A stretch of DNA of 64,000 bases. It comes from an uncultured Eubacteriales bacterium (GTDB taxonomy: Bacteria > Bacillota > Clostridia > Christensenellales > CAG-138). The notes under the pieces are model-generated. The model saw only the letters and a list, made by a program, of their open reading frames with translations. It was not told the origin of the DNA and ran no database searches. Numbering within the stretch: position 1 is the first letter of the stretch; each line of letters opens with the position of its first letter. The position numbers and the translations under genes are program-made. This document shows positions 56,819 through 64,000 of this stretch, piece by piece. Location of the stretch: positions 19,877 through 83,876 of the forward strand of contig CADBYI010000002.1 of assembly GCA_902798825.1 (NCBI GenBank). Reading direction: 5' to 3'.

Positions 56819-57751
56819 TTACGCGGCAGGCGCCAGCTCCTGGGCGGCCAGGCTCTCCACCACGAAATCATAGAGCATCTGTGCTCCCTCCACCAGTCGC
56901 GGTGCGGGGCGGGACAGCTCGTTGTTCACCAGGTTCAAAATGTCCCCGTTCTTCACGGCGGTGACGTTCTCCCAACCGGGACGGGCCGTGATCTCCTCCT
57001 CGGGCGTGGGGCCCTCGCCGAAATACATGGTGATGGTCAGGATATAGTCGGGGTTCCGCTCCAGGACCTGCTCTTCGGAGATGGGGGCCCAGCCGGTTAC
57101 ATCGGCAAAGCAGTTCTTGAGACCCATCATCTCCGCCACCTCGTTCATGAAGGTGCCGGTGCCGGCCGTATAGAGGCCCCACTGAAGGGGGCTGACCTCG
57201 AAGTAGATGGTCTTCTCCCCGTCCAGCTTGTTCTCGGCGATCTCCTCGAAGGCGTTTTTCATGGAGTCGATGATCTGCTCGGCTTCCTCGTCCTTACCCA
57301 GAATCTGACCGATCATGGCGATGGCGGTGTAGGTGCCCGCGATATCCTGGGCGTCGCTGACCACGACCTTGATGCCGGCCTTCTCCAGCTGTTCCACCTG
57401 CTCCTGGGTCTGGGCCATGGTGGCCATGAAGAGCACCTCGGGCTCCAAGGCGATGATCTGCTCGATGTTGGTGTCATAGCCGGACTGGACGGAGGGAATG
57501 TCCGTGACCTCGGGGGGATAGTCGCAGTATTCGCCCCGGCCCACCAGGACCTCTTCCGCACCCAGGGCGAAGATGATCTCGCAATCGGAGGCGGTGAGGG
57601 CCACGGCCTTTTCCACGGGCTTTTCAAAGGTGATCTCCCGGCCCGTCATATCGGTGACGGTGAAGGAGGTGTCCTCTGCCGCGGAGAAGGCGGCGAAGGG
57701 CAGCAGCATCAGGGCGGCGATCAGGATCGCCAGAGACTTTTTGAGCTTCAT
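56819..57751 (-). CDS. ABC transporter substrate-binding protein, cobalamin/siderophore type (BtuF-like)
   Basis: The 310-residue product has a signal peptide (MKLKKSLAILIAALMLLPFA, cleavage near FSAAED) and a class III binding-protein body (VTDMTGREITFEKPVEKAVAL, LGAEEVLVG, IIALEPEVLFM). No lipobox cysteine follows the hydrophobic core, unusual for a Gram-positive binding protein. Start ATG 57751 has AAAGGAG 11 bases upstream. It is the first gene after the cobalamin riboswitch, which makes corrinoid the most likely ligand. Confidence 0.92.
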   Translation of the reverse strand: MKLKKSLAILIAALMLLPFAAFSAAEDTSFTVTDMTGREITFEKPVEKAVALTASDCEIIFALGAEEVLVGRGEYCDYPPEVTDIPSVQSGYDTNIEQIIALEPEVLFMATMAQTQEQVEQLEKAGIKVVVSDAQDIAGTYTAIAMIGQILGKDEEAEQIIDSMKNAFEEIAENKLDGEKTIYFEVSPLQWGLYTAGTGTFMNEVAEMMGLKNCFADVTGWAPISEEQVLERNPDYILTITMYFGEGPTPEEEITARPGWENVTAVKNGDILNLVNNELSRPAPRLVEGAQMLYDFVVESLAAQELAPAA

Positions 57752-57796
57752 GTGTTTGATTTCTCCTTTCCCATATTCCCAATCGTATAGGCGCTG

Positions 57797-57823
57797 AAAA
57801 ACGCTTCCCGGAATTGAGAAGCG
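57797..57823 (-). terminator. Riboswitch-controlled terminator
   Basis: CGCTTCTC and GGGAAGCG arms (57823-57816 and 57809-57802 on the minus strand, one G-U pair) are followed by TTTTT (57801-57797), 46 bases before the binding-protein start. Confidence 0.8.
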
Positions 57824-57874
57824 CCGCAAACACGGATGGTGCCCATCCGCCGATTCACTCAATCCCAGAAGCAT

Positions 57875-58050
57875 ACATGTTCAAACAGGTCTCCCGACTC
57901 GGTTTCCGCCTACTTGAGCCCCTTCCCATTCCATAGTCTGGAACAGTGGATGTTCGCTCGTTCGTCCGCCTCACGGTTACTGGGATAGTCCGGGATTCTC
58001 ACCCGGTTCCCTCGGCCCAGGGCCGCTGCCTTGCGCAGATAAGAACACGC
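57875..58050 (-). ncRNA. Cobalamin (B12) riboswitch
   Basis: On the minus strand the leader has closing arms GCGTGTTC (58050-58043) and GAACATGT (57882-57875), the GAGGGAA-CCGGGTGAGAATCCCGG core, and the B12 box GTCGGGAGACCTG (about 57899-57886). It switches the nine-gene transport and nucleotide-loop operon off when B12 is plentiful. The segment GGGATTGAG (57866-57858) can pair with CTCAATTCC (57818-57810) of the terminator arm, a readable antiterminator. The 358-base gap 57752-58109 is taken up by this element, its terminator, and the promoter. A further hairpin with CGGATGG arms (57833-57849) lies between. Confidence 0.93.
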
Positions 58051-58065
58051 TATTCAACTGTTGCC

Positions 58066-58094
58066 ATTATATCCCCATCGGCCCCTTTCGTCAA
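58066..58094 (-). promoter_or_regulatory. Predicted promoter of the cobalamin operon
   Basis: TTGACG (58089-58094) and TATAAT (58066-58071) lie 17 bases apart on the minus strand, giving a start near 58059, just before the riboswitch. It lies 15 bases after the GNAT stop; no terminator separates the two. Confidence 0.82.
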
Positions 58095-58109
58095 GGTTCC
58101 TCACGGGCG

Positions 58110-58946
58110 TCAGTATTCGTCCACGCAGAAGCAGGGGCGGTGGGCGTCTTCCATGGCCTGCCAGATATCCGGCGGGGCCAGCATCACGTTTTGGGCCCTG
58201 ATCTCCCCCGGCATATCCGCGTCGGGCGGAAGCTTGGCGGACACGGCTCTGTCCCCTGCCGCCCGCTTGAGCTCATGGAGCAGCGGCCCGTAGCCGTCCA
58301 GGGAGAGGACCTCCTCCCCGTAGACGTCCTCCTTGTGGAAATAGACGCAATAGCCTATGGTCCTCCCTGCCTCCTGCAGCAAAAAGCCCTTGGCCCCGTC
58401 GGAGGCGTAGTCCGCCATCTTCAGCCGAAACGCTTCCCCGTCCCGCCGGACGAAGAGGGAATACCTATCCGCCACGGCAGAGTACACACGAAAGGCCTCT
58501 TCCGCCGAAAACGGGGCGATCGTACCCGGCCGCAGCGCCCCCTCCCCCCGCCAGTATTTGGTAAAGGTGCTGGGGCGGAACCCAAGATGGGCATAGGCGC
58601 CGGGCCGCTGGGGGTGGTTGAAAAGGGCGCGGATGCCCTGCTCCTGGGCATAGGCCTGCAGATACCGCATGGCCGCATACATATACCCCTTCCCCCGCTC
58701 CTGGGGCAGGGTGGCCACGCCTGAGGTCATGAGGGCCGAAAAGTACCCGTCTGTCCCGGTCAACTGCATGGGCATACCGTGGATCGCGGAGATCAGTTTC
58801 TCTCCGTCGAATACGCCCGCGGACCACTGAGGCAAATATCGATGCGCAAAAAACCAGTCCACAAAGGCCGGCGGATCGTCGAAGGCCATCTGCCAAAGGG
58901 ACTTGGCTTGGTGCGTATCTTCCGGTGTCAGCAGCCGCACGTTCAT
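58110..58946 (-). CDS. GNAT-family N-acetyltransferase
   Basis: The 278-residue protein has an N-terminal GNAT domain with the acetyl-CoA motif LPQERGKGYMYAAMRYLQ (about 74-92) and FNHPQRPGAYAHLGFR, then a second domain of about 140 residues as in Eis-like two-domain acetyltransferases. The acceptor is unknown. The ATG at 58946 overlaps the rodA stop. It is the last gene of the pgi-rodA transcript. Confidence 0.85.
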   Translation of the reverse strand: MNVRLLTPEDTHQAKSLWQMAFDDPPAFVDWFFAHRYLPQWSAGVFDGEKLISAIHGMPMQLTGTDGYFSALMTSGVATLPQERGKGYMYAAMRYLQAYAQEQGIRALFNHPQRPGAYAHLGFRPSTFTKYWRGEGALRPGTIAPFSAEEAFRVYSAVADRYSLFVRRDGEAFRLKMADYASDGAKGFLLQEAGRTIGYCVYFHKEDVYGEEVLSLDGYGPLLHELKRAAGDRAVSAKLPPDADMPGEIRAQNVMLAPPDIWQAMEDAHRPCFCVDEY

Positions 58947-60112
58947 GTGATCTGTCCCCGGTTATAGGCCCGATAGTTGACGGAAAGCACCATGGCAATG
59001 GTGATCAGGGTCGCCATGACGTTGCTGCCTCCATAGCTGATGAGAGGCAGCGGAATGCCGGTCACGGGCAGCAGACCCATGTTCATGCCGATGTTCTCGA
59101 ACACGTGAAATCCCATCATGGCCACCGTGCCCACGCACAGGCACCGGCCGAACATATCCTTGGAGCGACGAGCCACCAAAAGGATCCGCAGCAGCAGCAG
59201 GAAGAACAGCAGGATCAGGATCATGGCGCCTACGAACCCCAGCCCCTCGGCGATGCTGGAAAAGATGAAGTCCGTCTGTCGCTCGGGCACATATTTCTTT
59301 TGGGCCAGTGTGCCGGGGGTGAAAAAGCCCTTGCCGAACATGCCGCCGGAGCCCACCAGCTCCTTGGACTTGAGCACGTTGTACCCGTCCCCCTCCAAAT
59401 CCAGCGTGGGGTCCAGGAATACCCGGATGCGGGCCTTTTGATCCCGATCCAGCAGGTACCGATAGATGAGAGGCAAGCTTATGGCGGATAGGGTGGCCCC
59501 GCCCAGGATGTAGAGCCAGCTGATGCGGGCGGCGAAGACCACGCCGATATAGATGGCGGCAAAGACCATGGCGGTCCCCAGATCCGGCTGCCGCAGGACC
59601 AGCACGAAGGGCACGGCAAACAGGACCACGGACTGGAGCACGTCCCAGAAGTTGTTGAAGTGGCCCCGGCGGTCATAGGCCTCGGAGACGAACTTGGAGA
59701 GGGCCACCAGCAAAACCACCTTCCCGATCTCCGAGGGCTGGAAGGACCGGGAGGTGCCGATCTTATACCAGCCAAAGACGCCCCGGGTGTTCACCTTCAC
59801 CACGAGCAGCAGCACCAGCATGGCGCAGGTCACGATATAGGCCATCTTGACGAAGGGCTTATACTTGTCGTAATCCAATATGGCGATGGGCACGGCGATG
59901 GCAAGAGAAATGAGGATGCTCACCAGCTGCCGGTTGAAGTATTCCAGATTCAGCCGGCTCAAAAAGCCCTCCAGTCCCACCTCCGTGCCGTCGAATGGGT
60001 CGGAAAGCACATTCAGCAGGGCCACAAGGCCAAAAAGGAGCAGCACCGTCACCAACAGGATGATGACGATGTCCACTCCTTTTACTTGCTTGGTCTTGCC
60101 AGGCTTTGCCAT
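58943..60112 (-). CDS. rodA: SEDS-family peptidoglycan polymerase, RodA type
   Basis: RodA polymerises glycan strands for cell elongation with a class B PBP. The 389-residue product has about ten membrane helices and the SEDS marks FQPSEIGKV, RQPDLGTAMVF, GGMFGKGF, PERQTDFIFSSIAEGLGFVG, and TGIPLPLISYGGSN. The catalytic-type aspartate lies in the ERQTDFIF block. ERQTDFIFS favours RodA over FtsW, but SpoVE-like function cannot be excluded. No PBP gene is adjacent. The ATG follows the pgi stop without a gap. Confidence 0.92.
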   Translation of the reverse strand: MAKPGKTKQVKGVDIVIILLVTVLLLFGLVALLNVLSDPFDGTEVGLEGFLSRLNLEYFNRQLVSILISLAIAVPIAILDYDKYKPFVKMAYIVTCAMLVLLLVVKVNTRGVFGWYKIGTSRSFQPSEIGKVVLLVALSKFVSEAYDRRGHFNNFWDVLQSVVLFAVPFVLVLRQPDLGTAMVFAAIYIGVVFAARISWLYILGGATLSAISLPLIYRYLLDRDQKARIRVFLDPTLDLEGDGYNVLKSKELVGSGGMFGKGFFTPGTLAQKKYVPERQTDFIFSSIAEGLGFVGAMILILLFFLLLLRILLVARRSKDMFGRCLCVGTVAMMGFHVFENIGMNMGLLPVTGIPLPLISYGGSNVMATLITIAMVLSVNYRAYNRGQIT

Positions 60113-61531
60113 TTACAGGATGTAGGCCGCATCCTCCGCCGGACGGGCATTGAGCTCCGCCCGCTTCTCGTCGAAGCCGGGCTTGCCCAGCAGGGCGTAG
60201 GTGGCCTTCTTCCCCTCCTCCACGCCGGGCTGATCGAAGGCGTCGATGCCCAACAGCTCGCCGGTGAAGGCGGTGGCCACCTCGAACAGATACAGCAGCT
60301 CGCCCACGGTGAAGGGATTCACCTCCGGCAGAACGATGGTATAGTTCACATGGCCGGACTTGGTCAGGGCATAGGCCGTGGCCGCCTGCTCCGCCTGGAT
60401 GAGCTCGTTATGGCTGTGGCCGGAGAGGAAGTGCACGTCGGGGATGTCGGGGTAGCCCTCGGGGATCATGGTCACGGTGCGATACTTCTCCACCGCCAGG
60501 AAGGTGACCACCTTGTCGAAGGGGCCCTCGGTATAGAGCTGGACCTGGGAATGCTGGTCGGTGACGCCCAGAGACTTCACCGGGGTCTGGCCCGCATGGA
60601 CCACGCGGCCGTCCGCAGCGAACTTCTTGCCCAGGGACTCGGCCCACAGCTGGGCATACCAGTCGGAGATATACTTGAGGGAGTCCGCGTAGGGCATCAT
60701 GACGTGGATGTTCATGCCCCGATCCATGGCTACCTTCTGCAGGGCGCCCAGGACCACGGCGGGATTTTGCAGCAGGGTTGTGTTCTGGGTCAGCTCGTCC
60801 ATATAGGCCGCGCCGGAGAGGAGCTCCCGGATATCGATGCCGCACACGGCGGCGGCCAACAGGCCCACCGGGCACAGCTCGGAGAAGCGGCCGCCCACCC
60901 CGTCGGGGACGATGAAGGTGGTCAGGTTCTCCTGCCTGGCGATCTTGATGAGATTCCCCTTCTCCTTGTCAGTGGTGGCGATGAGATGGCGGGAGATATC
61001 CTCTCCCACGGTCTTCTTGAGCAGGTCCACGGCGATCAACAGCTGGGACATGGTCTCGGAGGTGCTGCCGGACTTCGTGATCACGTTGAACACCGTCTTC
61101 TTGAGGTCGATCACGTCCAGCAAAGCGGCGAACCGCTCCGGGTCCACGTTGTCCAGCACATAGAGCTTGGGACCGCCCCGCTTATCCTTGGGTAGCTCGT
61201 TATAGTTGAGATGCCGAAGGGCCTGATGGACGGCGATGGGGCCCAGGGCGCTGCCGCCGATGCCCAGCACCACAAAGGCTTCCGCCTCCCGGCGGACCCA
61301 GGCGGCGGTCTCCTCGATCCTGGCCACGATCTCCTCCTGATTATGGGGCAGCTCCCGCCACTTGAGCTGGGGCCGCTTGTCCGTCATGGCCTTGAAGGCG
61401 TCGTCCAAAGGCAGGGCCTTGATCTCGTCGGCGGTGAACCCGTCGGGGATCAGGGCGCTCTTCATCATGTTGTTGTAGTTGATCTTCAGGCGCATGCTCT
61501 CGCGCCAGGCGGCAGTCTCGTGATCTTTCAT
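60113..61531 (-). CDS. pgi: Glucose-6-phosphate isomerase
   Basis: Pgi interconverts glucose-6-phosphate and fructose-6-phosphate. The 472-residue product has VLGIGGSALGPIAVH, the SKSGSTSETM-like TKSGSTSETMSQ block, VGGRFSELCPVG and the C-terminal lysine/glutamate region. Start ATG 61531 has GGGAGG seven bases upstream; an upstream in-frame start is not supported. It lies 20 bases after the TIM-barrel gene and is followed directly by rodA, tying sugar phosphate flow and wall synthesis in one transcript. Confidence 0.96.
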   Translation of the reverse strand: MKDHETAAWRESMRLKINYNNMMKSALIPDGFTADEIKALPLDDAFKAMTDKRPQLKWRELPHNQEEIVARIEETAAWVRREAEAFVVLGIGGSALGPIAVHQALRHLNYNELPKDKRGGPKLYVLDNVDPERFAALLDVIDLKKTVFNVITKSGSTSETMSQLLIAVDLLKKTVGEDISRHLIATTDKEKGNLIKIARQENLTTFIVPDGVGGRFSELCPVGLLAAAVCGIDIRELLSGAAYMDELTQNTTLLQNPAVVLGALQKVAMDRGMNIHVMMPYADSLKYISDWYAQLWAESLGKKFAADGRVVHAGQTPVKSLGVTDQHSQVQLYTEGPFDKVVTFLAVEKYRTVTMIPEGYPDIPDVHFLSGHSHNELIQAEQAATAYALTKSGHVNYTIVLPEVNPFTVGELLYLFEVATAFTGELLGIDAFDQPGVEEGKKATYALLGKPGFDEKRAELNARPAEDAAYIL

Positions 61532-61551
61532 GACAAATCCTCCCAATAGTT

Positions 61552-62364
61552 TTATACAGTCGAAAGAGTGGTGCGAATATATTCAAAAGACGATTTGAGC
61601 TGGCTTAGGTCCCGGTACATATCGCTGTAGACCTCGATAAACGCGGGCCCAGCATACCCTTTTTCCACCATGGCCTTCCCCAGGGCCAGAAAATCGCATT
61701 GCCCCTGCCCCGGCATCTTCAGCGACAGCTTCCCGCTTTCATCGAAGGCATAGTCGCACAGATGCCAGTTTTCCAGATCCTCCCCCACAGCCTCCACAAA
61801 GGCGAAGGGGTCTTCGCCGGAGCGAATGGCCTGCTTGATATCCAAAACGAACTTCAGCCGCCGATCCCCCAGCCGCCGCTTCAGCTCCGCCCCGAAGGCT
61901 GGCGCGTGGAAAAAGCACCAGCTCACGTTCTCGAGACACAGGGTGATGCCATACTCCGCCGCCACGTCCAGCAGCTCTTTGAACACGGGCGTGATCCGTT
62001 CCATCTCCAGATTCTTGGCCGTACCGCCCAAATGGGGAGAACCGTGCATCACATAGTGGGTGGCGCCCAGTATCCGCCCGGCGTTCAGCGCGTCCCGATA
62101 CACCGAGAAGGCGTCCTGTTTCTGCCGGGGATGGATGGAAAACAGCTGGGCCTCGAACTGGTTGCTCATGGGGTGGACGCTGTAGACGCTTAGCCCCGTC
62201 TCGTCCACCCGCCGGCGAAGCATCTGGACGAAGGCCGGCCGATATTCGGAGAAGGTGTTCAAAAACACCTCTATCTCGCGGCAGCCTAAAGGGGCCAATA
62301 TGGCAGGGATATCCTCCACCATGGCCTTGTTGAATATGCTTGCTGTGGAAATGCCGACGTTCAT
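61552..62364 (-). CDS. Sugar phosphate isomerase/epimerase-like TIM-barrel protein
   Basis: The 270-residue product is a xylose-isomerase-like barrel with possible metal ligands in LCLENVSW (glutamate), KFVLDIKQA (aspartate), NWHLCDYAF (histidine) and AFIEVYSD (glutamate). HYVMHGSPHL supplies further histidines. It begins MNVGISTAS with AAGGATGG upstream. The substrate is unknown; it precedes pgi, so a sugar phosphate role is plausible. The gene starts 30 bases after the 3' end of RNase P RNA. Confidence 0.85.
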   Translation of the reverse strand: MNVGISTASIFNKAMVEDIPAILAPLGCREIEVFLNTFSEYRPAFVQMLRRRVDETGLSVYSVHPMSNQFEAQLFSIHPRQKQDAFSVYRDALNAGRILGATHYVMHGSPHLGGTAKNLEMERITPVFKELLDVAAEYGITLCLENVSWCFFHAPAFGAELKRRLGDRRLKFVLDIKQAIRSGEDPFAFVEAVGEDLENWHLCDYAFDESGKLSLKMPGQGQCDFLALGKAMVEKGYAGPAFIEVYSDMYRDLSQLKSSFEYIRTTLSTV

Positions 62365-62393
62365 GCCATCCTTCAGGTCCGCTTGAAAAAAAT

Positions 62394-62744
62394 GTAACGA
62401 GCAAGCAGTAAGCCGAGTTCTGTCGCGGGTCGCCCCGCGGACGATTATCTATCTGAGGCCGTCGGTTGCCAGACGGTTCATGCGATTATCAGGAGCGCAG
62501 CGGGCCGCTGTTGAATGCTCCCATTCCAATCTTGCACCGGGTGGGGTTTACATGGCCGGTCCGTCGCCGGATCGCCGGTGAGCTCTTACCTCGCCTTTCC
62601 ATCCTTGCCCGAAAACGGGCGGTTTATTTCTGTTGCACTTTCCCTGATGTCGCCATCGCCGGGTGTTACCCGGCACCCTGCCCTGCGGTGCTCGGACTTT
62701 CCTCAGCCCCTTTCGGGGCCGCAATCGTCTTGCTTACTCGTTAC
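62394..62744 (-). ncRNA. rnpB: RNase P RNA, bacterial class A-like
   Basis: The 351-base RNA has paired ends: GTAACGAG at the 5' end (62744-62737) and CTCGTTAC at the 3' end (62401-62394). Conserved elements are present: GAGGAAAGTCCGAGC near the 5' end, GCAGGGCAGGGTGCCGGGTAAC, GTAAACCCCACCCGGTGCAAG, and the 3' ACAGAACTCGGCTTA. ATTTTTTT follows the last base, so helix P1 may double as the terminator. It sits beside the zinc-ribbon and Nif3 genes, a common Clostridia order. Confidence 0.96.
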
Positions 62745-62754
62745 AAACCTTGAT

Positions 62755-63471
62755 CTACTTTTGATACAGTATCCGGCCGCAGTTCTCGCACTCCAGGACC
62801 GTCTCCTGGCTGTTCAGCTTCTTGATGACGGCCATGGGGATGGACATATTGCAGCCGCTGCACTTTTCGTTCACGACCGGAACCACCGGCATGTTGTGAT
62901 GGACCCGGGCCCGCTTATACTTGGCCAGGAAGGTGGGGTCCACCTGCCGCTCCACCGTCTCCATTTCCTTGGTGGCGGTAGCAATATCCGCGGCGCCCTC
63001 GGTCTTCTCCACCTCGCACACGGCCCTGAGCCGGTCGTACTCCTTCTTGGCCCGGCCGCCCAGGGAGCGAGCCTTCTGGAAATCGGCGGTGGTCTTCTCC
63101 AGCTGGTCCAGCAGGCCCTTCACGTCCTTTTCCAGCCGTCCCAGCTCCCGGTTCAGCCGCTCCACGTCCACCCTGAACTCCGTCAGTTCCTCGGCGGTCA
63201 CCTCTTCGTCCGCCTCCAGGGTCTCCATCTCGGAGTGGTTCAGTTCCAGCTCGTGGCTCAATCCTTCCTGCTGGGCAAGGAGCCGGGACAGGGCGGTTTG
63301 CTGCGCGTCCGCATCCTCGGTGAGCTTTTGAATGGCGGCCTGCTGCTCCCGAAGGAGCTTGGTGATCTTGTTCAGCTTCTGGCGGCTTTCCGTGGTCCGC
63401 AGATTGTTTTCCAACTGCTGCTTCTTCAGATCCGCCTTCTGGTACATGAGCAGGTATTCCAACTTGGTCAT
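62755..63471 (-). CDS. Coiled-coil protein with C4-type zinc ribbon
   Basis: The 238-residue product is mostly coiled coil (about 15-175) followed by a C-terminal C4 zinc ribbon: CSGCN (about 204-208) and CENCG (about 227-231). This is the zf-RING_7/DUF164-type family seen next to nif3 in many Gram-positive bacteria. Its biochemical role is not established. The start MTKLEYLLMYQK at 63471 has GGAGGAATAT upstream, and Nif3 ends 12 bases before. Confidence 0.9.
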   Translation of the reverse strand: MTKLEYLLMYQKADLKKQQLENNLRTTESRQKLNKITKLLREQQAAIQKLTEDADAQQTALSRLLAQQEGLSHELELNHSEMETLEADEEVTAEELTEFRVDVERLNRELGRLEKDVKGLLDQLEKTTADFQKARSLGGRAKKEYDRLRAVCEVEKTEGAADIATATKEMETVERQVDPTFLAKYKRARVHHNMPVVPVVNEKCSGCNMSIPMAVIKKLNSQETVLECENCGRILYQK

Positions 63472-63483
63472 ATATTCCTCCTC

Positions 63484-64000
63484 TCAGGAGAACAGCAAAG
63501 GCGCCGTCTCCCGAAGCGTTATAGTATATTGTACATCAGGCGCAAGGATTTGTAAACGGTCCAGCAAAGATTTCAGCACCACCTGCTCCGTTTCATAGTG
63601 GCCGCAGAGGATCAGGGGCAGATCCCGCTCCCGGGCCTCCAGGATCTGGTTGTGCTTGGCTTCCCCGGTGAGATAGGCCTCTGCGCCGGCCTCCTGGGCA
63701 TATTCGATATCGCCTCCGCCGGCCCCGCCCAGCACCGCCAGTCGGGAAATCGACCGATCCGGGTCCCCGGTATAGGCGGCGTGGCTGTGCAACAGTTCGT
63801 TGCACCTGGCTACCAGGTCAGAGAGCTGCATGGGCTTCGGCAGAGTTCCCACCCGGCCCACGTTCTCCGGCGGGATAGGTACCACGTCCGATAGCCCCAG
63901 AAGATTGGACAGGGTATCGTTGACCCCGCCCTCCGCCGCGTCCAGATTGGTATGGGCGGCATAATGGCCGATGCCGCGGCGCAAAAGCAGGGCCGCCGCC
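63484..64000 (-). CDS. Nif3-like dinuclear metal centre protein (5' end outside window)
   Basis: This is the C-terminal part of a Nif3/YqfO family protein; the frame is open to the end of the window. Family blocks are AAHTNLDAAEGGVND (metal site), VAVCGGAGG-type LAVLGGAGGGDIEYA, YLTGEAKHNQILEA and CGHYETEQVV near the C terminus. Some family members hydrolyse GTP or act as metal chaperones, but function is open. It heads the nif3-zinc-ribbon-rnpB block. Confidence 0.93.
   Translation of the reverse strand, partial: AAALLLRRGIGHYAAHTNLDAAEGGVNDTLSNLLGLSDVVPIPPENVGRVGTLPKPMQLSDLVARCNELLHSHAAYTGDPDRSISRLAVLGGAGGGDIEYAQEAGAEAYLTGEAKHNQILEARERDLPLILCGHYETEQVVLKSLLDRLQILAPDVQYTITLRETAPLLFS

Noticed and set aside
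55946..57790. Open frame of about 614 codons on the plus strand
   Set aside because: It is antisense to the B12 permease and binding-protein genes, is rich in Gly, His, Asp and Gln in a shadow-frame pattern, and has no domain.
59660..61195. Open frame of 511 codons on the plus strand
   Set aside because: It is antisense to rodA and pgi, both well supported by motifs.
62466..63555. Open frames over the RNase P RNA and the zinc-ribbon gene
   Set aside because: The region is explained by rnpB and the coiled-coil zinc-ribbon gene on the minus strand.

Overview
The window reads as a chromosome segment of a GC-rich member of the Bacillota, most likely a spore-forming Clostridia relative. The gene order yicC-gmk-rpoZ-priA, then def-fmt-rsmB-rlmN-PP2C-PASTA kinase-rsgA-rpe, is the standard Firmicutes arrangement. 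A lone alpha/beta-type small acid-soluble spore protein gene points to endospore formation, and MutS2, an Asp23/FakA pair, a short S-adenosylhomocysteinase and a Nif3/zinc-ribbon/rnpB block fit the same group. I cannot name the genus. I see no insertion sequence, phage, CRISPR array or tRNA gene; coding density is very high and most junctions are ATGA or GTGA overlaps.

Layout. 1-4053 (+): 3' end of pcrA, ligA and a PurM/HypE-like protein. 4057-5883 (+): strong promoter, yicC, gmk, rpoZ, terminator. 5916-11822 (+): priA and a heterodimeric ABC exporter pair. 11873-12994 (-): a membrane-tethered XRE/LiaF-like regulator with inverted repeats around its promoter. 13016-21349 (+): the translation, signalling and ribosome-assembly operon def to rpe, plus a YihY protein. 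21373-27655 (-): DUF523, response regulator, sensor kinase, HtrA and MutS2 in one apparent operon. 27677-30961 (-): sugar ABC importer without its own ATPase. 31112-31303 (+): spore protein. 31432-38018 (-): recG, fakA, asp23, yebC, a degenerate NagB-like protein and a lipase-like hydrolase. 38049-38332: a small winged-helix-like protein and exoA, divergently transcribed from promoters that share one -35 box. 38332-42631 (+): exoA, maf, uvrC, trpS. 42680-49078 (-): a membrane protein, an EF-G-like GTPase, ahcY, a hydrolase, a PDZ/S41 protease and a P-loop ATPase. 49113-50714 (-): FAD oxidoreductase. 50746-58094 (-): a cobalamin-riboswitch operon with B12 uptake (binding protein, permease, ATPase) and B12 nucleotide-loop assembly (cobT, cobU, cobS, a short second cobU, a CobC-like phosphatase), ending in a translationally coupled TIM-barrel protein of unknown role. 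58110-62364 (-): GNAT, rodA, pgi, a second TIM-barrel protein. 62394-64000 (-): RNase P RNA, zinc-ribbon protein, partial Nif3.

Most of the window is ordinary housekeeping DNA. The parts worth a second look are regulatory layouts (a shared -35 box with a predicted leaderless exoA; a second leaderless promoter built into a terminator; genes starting directly on terminator T-tracts; a riboswitch with a readable antiterminator) and several proteins of unclear role (the TIM-barrel protein and short CobU in the B12 operon, a NagB homologue lacking its catalytic residues, an EF-G-like GTPase without the catalytic histidine, and the XRE/LiaF membrane regulator).
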